Positions 1 through 5,642 of a stretch of DNA of 5,720 nt are shown here, one piece after another (positions within the stretch are counted from its first letter, which is position 1; every line of letters begins with the position of its first letter). The translations under genes were made by a program, and so were the position numbers. This DNA comes from Bifidobacteriaceae bacterium (GTDB lineage: Bacteria > Actinomycetota > Actinomycetes > Actinomycetales > WQXJ01): positions 1 through 5,720 of the forward strand of contig JAISCU010000142.1 in assembly GCA_031265345.1 (NCBI GenBank), written 5' to 3'. The notes under the pieces are model-generated. The model ran no database searches, was not told where the DNA came from, and worked only from the letters and a program-made list of their open reading frames with translations.

Positions 1-750
1 CTTTGCGCGGCATGGCGCGCAGGGCGCCGCCCGTCCCGCCCGGGGCTTCGCCACGGCCCGGGTCGGCCGCTGGCGCGGTCCAAGGAGGTTCCGGCGGACG
101 GCCCAGCGGGTCAGTTCCGCCCGGTTCGACAATTGGAGTTTCCGGAGCACGGCGCTGACATGGGTCTCGACCGTCTTGATGGAGATGAACAGTTCGCTGG
201 CGACCTCGCGGTAGGTGTAGCCGCGGGCGATCAGCCGCATGACCTCCTGTTCGCGGGCGGTCAGCGAGTCGAGTTCGTCGTCGGCCAGCGCGACGTCGCC
301 CGCGGCGGCGCCGAACGCGTCGAGCACGAATCCGGCCAGGCGCGGCGAGAACACCGCGTCTCCGTCCGCCACCCGTTTGATCGCCTCAGTCAACTCGGAC
401 GCGGTGATGGTCTTCGTGACATAACCGCGAGCGCCGGCCCGGATGACGGCAACGACATCGTCGGCGGCATCGGACACCGACAAAGCCAAGAACCTGACCG
501 GCCGGGCGGGACCGGCGCCCTGGCCACCGGCGAACGCACGGGCCACCTCGGCGCCGCCACCGCCCTGGCCGCCCGGCAGGTGCACGTCCAACAGCACCAC
601 GTCGGGGCTGGTCTGGGCGATCACCGCGATGGCCTCAGGGACCGAGCCAGCCTCGCCGACAATGTCCACGGCCGCGCCCAACTCGGCCTTGGTGCCGGAG
701 CGGAAGAGGGCGTGATCGTCCACCAGAACCACTCGCAATCTAGGCCCCAT
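1..750 (-). CDS. NarL/LuxR-family response regulator, EsrR-like (3' end beyond window)
   Basis: Cytoplasmic DNA-binding partner of the kinase encoded just upstream (780-2006). The receiver domain spans about residues 4-122. It shows the acidic pair D11/D12, phospho-acceptor D55 in LLDVHLPGG, S91 and the conserved K113 in GYVTKTI. A LuxR-type helix-turn-helix follows at about residues 163-222 (LTAREQEVMRLIARG, then IKTVETHVSAVLRKL). A Gly-rich stretch follows D55 (QGGGG, residues 62-66), and the phrase FLALSVSDAADDV is, from memory, typical of actinobacterial regulators paired with PspC kinases. The ATG at 750 is chosen because GGAGG lies 5 bases upstream. The gap to the kinase stop is 29 bp, so co-transcription is likely. 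Relatives usually end near residue 223 (RRNLL). Here the frame stays open at least 27 more codons to the edge, giving an Arg/Pro/Ala-rich tail with two cysteines. Family certain; EsrR equivalence inferred. Confidence 0.93.
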   Translation of the reverse strand, partial: MGPRLRVVLVDDHALFRSGTKAELGAAVDIVGEAGSVPEAIAVIAQTSPDVVLLDVHLPGGQGGGGAEVARAFAGGQGAGPARPVRFLALSVSDAADDVVAVIRAGARGYVTKTITASELTEAIKRVADGDAVFSPRLAGFVLDAFGAAAGDVALADDELDSLTAREQEVMRLIARGYTYREVASELFISIKTVETHVSAVLRKLQLSNRAELTRWAVRRNLLGPRQRPTRAVAKPRAGRAAPCAPCRAK

Positions 751-754
751 GCTC

Positions 755-761
755 TCCTCCT
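755..761 (-). promoter_or_regulatory. Ribosome binding site of the response regulator
   Basis: On the minus strand this reads AAGGAGG or close to it, a near-perfect Shine-Dalgarno match ending about 5 bases before the ATG at 750. It fixes the regulator start. It also suggests the regulator is translated independently and probably more strongly than the kinase, whose start has no comparable site. Confidence 0.8.
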
Positions 762-779
762 TGCCGTGCCCGGCCGCAG

Positions 780-2006
780 TCACCGGCCGTCCAATGCCAT
801 GGTCAAACGTATCTCAGTGCCCTGGCCCGGCTTCGAGACCACCTCGGCGCTGCCGCCCTGGCGGCGCACCCGGCCGAGGATCGACTCGCGCACCCCCAGC
901 CGATCCGCCGGCACCTGGTCCAGGTCGAAGCCCGCGCCCCGGTCCTTGACGAACACCTGGGCGCGGGCGGGGGTGATCTCGGCGTAGAGCGAGACCGGCG
1001 GCGAGCCGTGCCGGATCGCGTTCAGGAGGGCCTCGCGGGTGGCGCCGATCAGGGCGGCGGCAGGCTCGGTGGGCGGGTGATCCCCCACCACCACGACGCC
1101 GACCTCGCCGGCCGCCAAGTCCTCGACCTCGGCGGCGGTGTCCTTCAGAGCGGTCGCCAGGGACAGGTCCGATGGCGTCCGGTCCTGGTAGAGCCATTGC
1201 CGAAGCTCGCGTTCCTGGGCGCGCGTCAAACGCCGGACCGCCGTCGGGTCGTCGGCCTGCGTCCGGATGAGGGCCAAGGTCTGGAGGACCGAATCGTGCA
1301 GGTGGGCGGCTATGTCGGCACGTTCCGCCTCGCGGGCGGTGGCGGCGCGTTGGTCTCCCAGAGCGCCGATCAGCCGCAACCACCACGGCGCCGCCACCAG
1401 CGCCACTCCGGCCAGGACCGCCAGCGCCGCCACCAGCGCCACGACCAGCGAAGCGGGCCCCTTCCCCTGGCTGATCAGCAGCACCAGGCCGACCACCACC
1501 AAGGCCACCGCGCCGATCAGCCGCAACCAGGAGACCGGCGCGCGTTTCGAGTCCGCGTCCACGCGGTCGAGTTGGCTCCAGGCCAGGACCAGCCCCGCCA
1601 ACAGAGCGGCGGTCGGGACCAGCCACTGCCAGGGCACGGCCGCTCCGGCGGCGGAGGCGGCGACCAGGATAGCCGTGACCAGCAAAGCCACTCCGGCCGC
1701 GCCCTGGAGGAAGGAGGAGCGGCGTTCGGGGTCGCGGAGCATCGGCGCGAGCCTGGCGAGGGCGGCGGGACGGGGCGGCGCGGACGATTCGGCGGACGGC
1801 ACGGTCAGCCACAGCCAGCCGTACAGCACCAGTCCGGCCCCTAGGAATCCGGTGATCGCCAGCGCCCAACGCACATGGCTGGGCTTGAGGCCCAGATGGT
1901 CCGCCAAGCCAGCGGCCACGCCCGCGATCTTGCGCCCCGCCTGGGGGCGGCGCAACGGTGGCCGGGGTTCGACTGGCATACGACCATCGAACCACGCCGC
2001 AGCCAT
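780..2006 (-). CDS. PspC-domain membrane sensor histidine kinase, EsrS-like
   Basis: Membrane histidine kinase that should autophosphorylate and pass phosphate to the regulator downstream. An N-terminal PspC domain (about residues 20-70) has the motif GVAAGLADHLGLKPSHVR and a membrane segment (46-69). Further hydrophobic segments lie near 102-122, 127-143, 162-179 and 186-206. The HisKA_3 dimerisation/phosphotransfer helix begins near 225, with ERADIAAHLHDSVLQ placing the phospho-acceptor at H237. The HATPase_c domain shows the N box (REALLNAIRHG, N329), the G1 box (KDRGAGFD, 354-361) and a C-terminal GQGTEIRL. Its 408 residues suit the family. ATG 2006 is the longest start; the ATG at 1979 (MPVEP, ten residues before the PspC core) is equally plausible because neither has a clear ribosome site. 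Membrane topology is ambiguous by eye: an odd number of segments would put the kinase outside, so one segment is probably miscounted or re-entrant. The signal is likely envelope stress, by analogy only. Confidence 0.95.
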   Translation of the reverse strand: MAAAWFDGRMPVEPRPPLRRPQAGRKIAGVAAGLADHLGLKPSHVRWALAITGFLGAGLVLYGWLWLTVPSAESSAPPRPAALARLAPMLRDPERRSSFLQGAAGVALLVTAILVAASAAGAAVPWQWLVPTAALLAGLVLAWSQLDRVDADSKRAPVSWLRLIGAVALVVVGLVLLISQGKGPASLVVALVAALAVLAGVALVAAPWWLRLIGALGDQRAATAREAERADIAAHLHDSVLQTLALIRTQADDPTAVRRLTRAQERELRQWLYQDRTPSDLSLATALKDTAAEVEDLAAGEVGVVVVGDHPPTEPAAALIGATREALLNAIRHGSPPVSLYAEITPARAQVFVKDRGAGFDLDQVPADRLGVRESILGRVRRQGGSAEVVSKPGQGTEIRLTMALDGR

Positions 2007-2159
2007 CCCGGGCGATCTGGCATGGCGTGGAGCACTCGAATAGGGGCTGAAATCAGGGTTCTGGCCGGAATCCGGGAACGACCGCCTCAGGGTTCAATCA
2101 GGGTCGATTCAGGGCGATCCCCAATAGCGGAGTGCGCCGCCACGAACCAGGATTGAACC
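2007..2159. promoter_or_regulatory. Divergent control region of the PspC signalling locus
   Basis: This 153-bp non-coding region lies between the kinase and the PspC/toastrack gene and must hold promoters for both directions. Neither direction has a convincing paired -35/-10. A minus-strand TATTCG (complement of 2037-2042) could be a -10 for the kinase operon, with one TCAGGG copy (2053-2058) ten bases behind it in place of a -35. On the plus strand the last TCAGGG copies sit about where a -35 would lie for a weak AT-containing element near 2122-2128. Poor consensus plus phased repeats suggests promoters that depend on an activator. AGGA near 2149 is a weak ribosome site for the ATG at 2160. 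Confidence 0.6.
2053..2114 (+). repeat. Phased TCAGGG direct-repeat array, candidate operator
   Basis: TCAGGG occurs at 2053-2058, 2087-2092, 2098-2103 and 2109-2114. The last three start exactly 11 bp apart. The first starts 34 bp before the second, about three helical turns. The copies at 2053 and 2087 extend to TCAGGGTTC and the one at 2098 to TCAGGGTC. The hexamer appears elsewhere in the window only as isolated copies in coding sequence, for example 635-640 and 1049-1054. Same-face spacing between divergent signalling operons is what cooperative binding of regulator dimers would need. The binding protein is inferred to be the response regulator. Confidence 0.65.
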
Positions 2160-3983
2160 ATGACCGCACAACCACCGCCGGCCCGACCGGCTGGCACCGC
2201 CTTTTTCGATTGGATCCGCCGCCTCGGCATAGCCCGCGGCCCCGACCGCTGGTTCGGGGGCGTCGCCTCCGGCCTGGCTGCGCGCCTGGGCTGGGACCCT
2301 GCCCTGGTCCGCGGCCTGTTCGTGGTCGCGGCCGTGTTCTCCGGTGTGGGCCTGCTGGCGTACGGCGCCGGTTGGTTGCTCCTGCCCGAATCCTCGGACG
2401 GACGCATCCACCTGGAGGAAGCGATCCGAGGACGTTTCTCCCCCGGATTCTGGGGCGCCCTGGTCTTCGGCTGCGTCGGCCTGGTCTACGCGCTCGGCTG
2501 GACGCCGCTGGCGTTCCCGTTCGGCTTCATCTGGCTGGCCGCGGTGGCCGCCGCCGCCGCGATCCTGATCGCCTACGCCGTCAATCGCCGCCCCGCTCCC
2601 GGCCCATGGGTTCCGCCGTCCGGCGCCGCTCCCGGCCCGCAGCCCGGCTACGGCCCTGCGTACGGCCCTCAGCCCGGCCCCAGCTACGGTGCGCAGCCCG
2701 GCCCCGAATGGGGTGGTCCCACGCCCGTCCCTTTTGCCAGCAGCCCTCAGGAGGCCACGATGAGTCCTGAGCCCAGCCCGGAGGCCGCCCCGCCGCCTGA
2801 CGCCTTGCCCGATGCCGACCGCCCGGTCCCGCAGCCAACCCCGACCCTCGATTCGGGCGGGACCGCGCCTGACACCGGCGCTGCCGAAGCAGGCGCGCCC
2901 GAGTCAAACGCGGCCGAGACGGGCGTGGCCAGCGTCGTTGGGGCCGATACCAACCAAACCAACGACAGCGTGCCCGGTGCCGACTCAGATACCCCGACCG
3001 CAGTCATTGGCGCGGTGGCGGACACGGCGTCCACCGACATCATCGCCGAACCGGCCGACGGACTGACCGAGCCACTGACCACGGTCGCGGCCGAACCCGG
3101 CCCGCAGACTACTGAGGAGCCCAAACCGACCACTGCCGAAGACGCCGGAAAGGGCGTTGCCGGGGCGGCGGCATCGGGCAAGGCGGGCAGTTCCCCACCA
3201 TCTGCGGCGCCCGCTGCCCGGCGGCCGGGACGAGCCAAGGGCGGGCCGGTGACGGTTGCCCTGGTCGGACTGATGCTGTTGGTGATAGCGGGCGCGGTGG
3301 CGCTCAGCCGCTACACCGACTGGCTCGACGGATTCGTCATCGTGGCCTTCTGCTTCGGCCTGGCGCTGACCATGATGGGCGTCGGCCTGGTGGTCCTGGG
3401 GCTGATGGGACGGCGGGCCGGCAGCTTCGTGGCGGCGTCGATAGTCCTGTCCGTGCTGGCCATGCCCGTGGTGGCGGGGGCCGAAGTCATCTCGGTCGCG
3501 AACGGATCATGGGCTATCGGCTCGTACGACTACCGTCCCGGCAACGCCGAGGCGGCCGCGCGCGGCTATTCGATGGCTATCGGAGACCTGGTGGTGGACC
3601 TGACCGACCCGGCGATCACGCGTGATTCGGACGCCGACTATGTGGCCGTGGATGTGTCGTTGGGGATCGGGCAGACCACCTTGATCCTGCCTCGCGACCG
3701 CGACGTGGTCCTCGACGCGACCGTGACCACCGGCGAACTCGACCTGGACGGCCTGGACAGCGACGATTGGTCGTTGCGGTGGGCCGACGGCCGTGACTCG
3801 CGCCGCGACCGGTCCGTGTTGCGGGTCCATCCGCGTTACGACTGGGACAGCGACGGCTCCACCGCCGGTGGCGTCCAAGTGGCCGTCACGGCCGAGGCCC
3901 AAGCCGTCGACTCGAACGCACCAACCCTGATTGTCAACTACCGCGGCTTCATCGGAGCCCTGCGGGTCATCGAAAGCGACTAG
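2160..3983 (+). CDS. PspC-domain multi-TM protein with C-terminal toastrack (LiaF-like) domain, EsrI-like
   Basis: Predicted membrane partner, possibly inhibitor, of the divergent kinase. Domains of the 607-residue product: PspC (about 28-77, motif GGVASGLAARLGWDPALVR); hydrophobic segments near 95-114 and 119-141; a Pro/Gly/Tyr/Gln repeat (158-185); a long acidic, Pro/Thr/Ala-rich, probably disordered linker (about 195-350); a basic patch (RRPGRAK, 354-360); three membrane segments (362-383, 390-413, 422-444); and a beta-rich C-terminal domain (about 455-607). The phrase VSLGIGQTTLILPRDRDVV resembles the LiaF/toastrack fold. Positive charges before 362 and at 417-419 place this domain outside the membrane. 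In C. glutamicum the PspC protein EsrI is encoded divergently from esrSR and restrains the system, so the same role is inferred here. The start has only a weak AGGA. An in-frame ATG at codon 201 (2760) follows a perfect AGGAGG, so a shorter product without PspC is possible. Confidence 0.9.
   Translation: MTAQPPPARPAGTAFFDWIRRLGIARGPDRWFGGVASGLAARLGWDPALVRGLFVVAAVFSGVGLLAYGAGWLLLPESSDGRIHLEEAIRGRFSPGFWGALVFGCVGLVYALGWTPLAFPFGFIWLAAVAAAAAILIAYAVNRRPAPGPWVPPSGAAPGPQPGYGPAYGPQPGPSYGAQPGPEWGGPTPVPFASSPQEATMSPEPSPEAAPPPDALPDADRPVPQPTPTLDSGGTAPDTGAAEAGAPESNAAETGVASVVGADTNQTNDSVPGADSDTPTAVIGAVADTASTDIIAEPADGLTEPLTTVAAEPGPQTTEEPKPTTAEDAGKGVAGAAASGKAGSSPPSAAPAARRPGRAKGGPVTVALVGLMLLVIAGAVALSRYTDWLDGFVIVAFCFGLALTMMGVGLVVLGLMGRRAGSFVAASIVLSVLAMPVVAGAEVISVANGSWAIGSYDYRPGNAEAAARGYSMAIGDLVVDLTDPAITRDSDADYVAVDVSLGIGQTTLILPRDRDVVLDATVTTGELDLDGLDSDDWSLRWADGRDSRRDRSVLRVHPRYDWDSDGSTAGGVQVAVTAEAQAVDSNAPTLIVNYRGFIGALRVIESD
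2631..2714 (+). repeat. Degenerate Gln-Pro-Gly-(Pro)-Tyr-Gly coding repeat
   Basis: Residues 158-185 of the PspC/toastrack protein contain three imperfect units (PQPGYGPAYG, PQPGPSYG, AQPGPEWG). The DNA repeats CAGCCCGGC in each. It begins the disordered linker right after the third hydrophobic segment. A similar Tyr/Gly/Pro/Gln composition occurs in the next gene's product. Confidence 0.6.
2749..2754 (+). promoter_or_regulatory. Strong internal Shine-Dalgarno inside the PspC/toastrack gene
   Basis: AGGAGG lies five bases before the in-frame ATG at 2760 (Met201). This is a far better ribosome site than the annotated start at 2160 has. Initiation here would give a 407-residue protein with the acidic linker, the last three membrane segments and the toastrack domain, but no PspC domain. 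The bases also encode Gln-Glu-Ala in the long frame, so chance is possible in this GC-rich DNA. Confidence 0.5.
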
Positions 3984-3986
3984 GAG
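3982..3986 (+). promoter_or_regulatory. Ribosome binding site overlapping the upstream stop codon
   Basis: AGGAG begins inside the TAG stop of the PspC/toastrack gene (3981-3983) and lies 7 bases before the ATG at 3994. It decides the start of the small membrane protein and indicates translational coupling to the upstream gene. Confidence 0.8.
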
Positions 3987-3993
3987 CCCCACC

Positions 3994-4497
3994 ATGAACA
4001 CTCCTCAAACACAACCTCAGCCCTACCCTCCGGCTGGCCACGGATCTCAGCCCGTTGGCGCGCCGCCCGTCGGCTCCGCGCCACCGTACTCCGGGCAGCC
4101 GGTCCCCCCGGGCGCATACCGGGCCGGACCTCCACGGCGGGGCTACGCCCAGGCCTACGGGCATCCGCGGAACCAGCCCTATGGCCAGCCGTACGCCGCT
4201 CGCGGCTACGGACCTGGTTACGGGCAGCCCTATGGCTCACCCGGCTACGGTCCTGCCGGACCCGCTCCGGCGGCGGGGCCAGTGCTAGCGCCTGTGATGG
4301 CGCCAGTCAAGACCGGGCCGCGCCTCGGCCTGGTGGTCTGGGGGATCATCGTGGCGATCTTCGGGCTCTGGATCATGGCGGCCTCCTCCGGCTTGATCAT
4401 CAATGGCCAACTGGCCCTCATCGTGATCCTGGCGCTGGGCGGCCTGACCCTGATCGTCACCGCGCTGATCGCCGCGCTGCGCCGACCGAAGGTTTAG
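3994..4497 (+). CDS. Small two-TM membrane protein with Tyr/Gly/Pro/Gln-rich N-terminal tail
   Basis: No function recognised. The 167-residue product begins with about 108 low-complexity residues rich in Pro, Gly, Tyr and Gln, with QPYGQPY and GYGPGYGQPYGSPGYG-type repeats at 61-87. Two membrane helices follow (about 111-131 and 140-162), joined by the short loop SSGLIINGQ, and the protein ends in ALRRPKV. Positive charges before the first helix (KTGPR) and after the second put both ends, and hence the tail, in the cytoplasm. The ATG at 3994 is chosen over an upstream ATG at 3931 because it has AGGAG and starts 10 bp after the preceding stop; the earlier start would lie inside the upstream gene. 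Same operon as the PspC/toastrack gene, so probably an accessory or assembly partner in the same envelope response. That role is inferred from context alone. Confidence 0.85.
   Translation: MNTPQTQPQPYPPAGHGSQPVGAPPVGSAPPYSGQPVPPGAYRAGPPRRGYAQAYGHPRNQPYGQPYAARGYGPGYGQPYGSPGYGPAGPAPAAGPVLAPVMAPVKTGPRLGLVVWGIIVAIFGLWIMAASSGLIINGQLALIVILALGGLTLIVTALIAALRRPKV
4174..4257 (+). repeat. Tyr/Gly/Gln/Pro low-complexity coding repeat
   Basis: Residues 61-88 of the small membrane protein repeat variants of QPYG and PGYG. The DNA repeats cagccSta-type and ggctacggNcc-type units. Composition matches the linker repeat of the upstream PspC/toastrack protein, suggesting shared ancestry or a shared physical role in the tails. 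Confidence 0.55.
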
Positions 4498-4499
4498 TC

Positions 4500-5306
4500 T
4501 CAGGTCCGGACAGCGCGCAGGTACCGGTCGCGGCCAGCCAGGTCGCGGCCGGTTCGCGCGTCCTCGAACAGGGCCGCCCGCATGGCGGCGTCCCGCAGGG
4601 CGCGCGACTGCGACGGGTCGTGCTCCATCACCAGGACGCCGCTGGGGCGCAGCAACCGGGCCGCGGCGGCCAAGAAGACCAGCGGCGTCTCCAAGCCGTC
4701 GTCGCCGCCGCCATAGAGCGCGGCTGGCGGCTCGTATTCGGCCACACCGGGACCCAGTTCCACGTCCGCCCGCAAGTACGGAGGGTTGGCGGCGACCACG
4801 GCTACCCGGCCAGCCACCTCGGCGAGTGGGCCTTCGGGGGTGGCCACCGCGGCGGCATCGGCCCCTAGAACCTCAACGCTTAGCGGCTCGAGGTTGTCGC
4901 GGGCCTGACCGGCCGCGGCCCAGGCCCGCTCGACGGCCACCACCCTCGCCTGGGGCACCTCCGTGGCCAGGGCGGCGGCGATGGGACCGGCGCCCGCGCC
5001 CAGATCGACGGCCAGGCGATCCTCGGGGGCGAACCCGAGCAGCGCCTCGATGGCGACCCCGGCCACGACCTCGGTCTCGGGCCGAGGAATGAACGCCCCC
5101 GGACCGACCCTCAACTCCAGGCGCCGGAACGGAGCCCAGCCGAGCACGTACTGCAACGGCTCGCCTCGTTCCAACCGCCTGGCGGCCTTCTGGTAAGTCT
5201 CGGGGAGGGCTATGGCGCCAGTCGCCATCCTGGCCCGCAACTCGCCCAACGAGATTCCCAACAGCCCGGCAGCCAACCGTTCGTGGTCAGGTGTCTTGAA
5301 CTCCAT
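4500..5306 (-). CDS. prmC: Peptide chain release factor N5-glutamine methyltransferase PrmC
   Basis: Cytoplasmic SAM-dependent methyltransferase that methylates the Gln side chain of the GGQ motif in release factors RF1 and RF2, needed for efficient translation termination. The N-terminal helical substrate-recognition part holds ARRLERGEPLQYVLGWAPFRRLELRV and the hallmark FIPRPETE (residues 72-79). The Rossmann fold starts with AVDLGAGAGPIA (99-110), where relatives usually have DLGTGSG. The catalytic NPPY is at 174-177 and YEPPAALYGG, a typical PrmC motif, at 191-200. The C-terminal D-RYLRAVRT is also typical. At 268 residues it is slightly shorter than usual at the N terminus but has no missing motif. 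No Shine-Dalgarno precedes the ATG at 5306, and a TAGCAT -10 lies 6 bases upstream, so the mRNA may be leaderless. prfA, the usual upstream neighbour, is absent. The stop is 2 bp from the convergent small membrane protein gene. Confidence 0.96.
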   Translation of the reverse strand: MEFKTPDHERLAAGLLGISLGELRARMATGAIALPETYQKAARRLERGEPLQYVLGWAPFRRLELRVGPGAFIPRPETEVVAGVAIEALLGFAPEDRLAVDLGAGAGPIAAALATEVPQARVVAVERAWAAAGQARDNLEPLSVEVLGADAAAVATPEGPLAEVAGRVAVVAANPPYLRADVELGPGVAEYEPPAALYGGGDDGLETPLVFLAAAARLLRPSGVLVMEHDPSQSRALRDAAMRAALFEDARTGRDLAGRDRYLRAVRT

Positions 5307-5312
5307 GCTTCG

Positions 5313-5318
5313 ATGCTA
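5313..5318 (-). promoter_or_regulatory. Candidate -10 element of prmC (leaderless)
   Basis: On the minus strand this reads TAGCAT, matching the actinobacterial TAnnnT -10 consensus, and ends 6 bases before the prmC ATG. That would start transcription at or next to the ATG. No clear TTGACA-type -35 is seen at 16-18 bp, so support comes from the -10 and the missing Shine-Dalgarno. Confidence 0.5.
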
Positions 5319-5369
5319 CGTCTTGACTTGGGCGACCCTTGACGCACCGTGACGCTCGCAGATTTGGGG

Positions 5370-5375
5370 TAGCGT
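5370..5375 (+). promoter_or_regulatory. Candidate -10 element of the RHH gene (leaderless)
   Basis: TAGCGT fits TAnnnT and ends 7 bases before the ATG at 5383, placing the transcript start at or beside the start codon. No Shine-Dalgarno sits at a useful distance (the only G-rich run, 5366-5369, is 13 bases away). A loose -35 could be CCGTGA or GTGACG around 5347-5354. TTGACT (5323) and TTGACG (5339) lie further upstream, 16 bp apart. Confidence 0.5.
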
Positions 5376-5382
5376 TCGCACC

Positions 5383-5616
5383 ATGCGACAAATCACGGTT
5401 CGCGTTGACGGCGAGGCCGAGTCAGCCATGACCGAATTGATGAGGGCTACCGGACTGAACGAGTCCCAAGTCATCCGCGACGCCCTGGTGGCGGCCCGGC
5501 GAACTCGACTGAGCGCCCAATTGCGGGCTCAAGCGCGGGCTTGCCGCGACGATCCAAATGACCTGGCGGACGCCCAATTGGTCCTGCGCGAGATGAGCGA
5601 GCGCCGCGCGTGGTAA
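5383..5616 (+). CDS. Ribbon-helix-helix (CopG/VapB-like) protein, probable orphan antitoxin
   Basis: Small DNA-binding protein of 77 residues. The N-terminal strand RQITVRVD (2-9), helix A (about 11-23) and helix B after GLNESQVIRDAL (24-35) match the ribbon-helix-helix fold, in which a dimer places the strand pair in the major groove. The C-terminal half (about 40-77) is a charged helix ending in DPNDLADAQLVLREMSERRAW, typical of the toxin-wrapping tails of type II antitoxins. In such pairs a toxin normally starts at or within a few bases of the antitoxin stop. Here the candidate overlapping GTG at 5610 reaches a TAG after seven codons, and a hairpin follows. It is therefore an antitoxin that lost its toxin, or a stand-alone autoregulator. 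The ATG at 5383 is chosen because the fold begins immediately after it. Divergent from prmC, 76 bp apart. Confidence 0.82.
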   Translation: MRQITVRVDGEAESAMTELMRATGLNESQVIRDALVAARRTRLSAQLRAQARACRDDPNDLADAQLVLREMSERRAW

Positions 5617-5618
5617 CA

Positions 5619-5641
5619 CCCGCCAGTTCGTAGCTGGCGGG
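5619..5641. terminator. Hairpin between convergent genes, possible bidirectional terminator
   Basis: CCCGCCAG (5619-5626) pairs perfectly with CTGGCGGG (5634-5641) across a 7-base loop. It starts 3 bases after the RHH stop and ends 1 base before the stop of the convergent right-edge gene. No U-tract follows on either strand, as is common for actinobacterial hairpins. A second, overlapping inverted repeat, TAGCTG (5631-5636) with CAGCTA (5644-5649), cannot form at the same time. Confidence 0.6.
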
Positions 5642-5642
5642 G

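Noticed and set aside
39..62. GC-rich inverted repeat (CCCGGGGC with GGCCCGGG) as a terminator of the regulator gene
   Set aside because: The pairing needs a bulge, no T-run follows, and the reading frame stays open through it, so chance in GC-rich coding DNA is the simpler explanation.
814..1995. 393-codon minus-strand frame overlapping the kinase
   Set aside because: It is a second frame of the same strand. The frame at 780-2006 contains the PspC, H-box, N-box and G-box motifs, whereas this one is Arg/Gly/Pro-rich with no motif.
133..2043. Long plus-strand open frames (284, 278 and 258 codons) opposite the regulator and kinase
   Set aside because: They are antisense to genes with intact family motifs, have no recognisable domains and the repetitive Arg/Gly/Ala/Pro composition expected of shadow frames in GC-rich DNA.
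2631..2714. Possible short tandem-repeat array of CRISPR type
   Set aside because: Units are degenerate, contiguous and in frame, coding for a Pro/Gly/Tyr linker; there are no spacers.
3931..3993. Upstream ATG at 3931 for the small membrane protein
   Set aside because: It would overlap the PspC/toastrack gene by more than 50 bases and has no ribosome site, whereas the ATG at 3994 has AGGAG at the right distance.
3507..4001. 164-codon minus-strand frame across the toastrack domain
   Set aside because: It is antisense to the well-supported toastrack coding sequence and has no start signal or domain.
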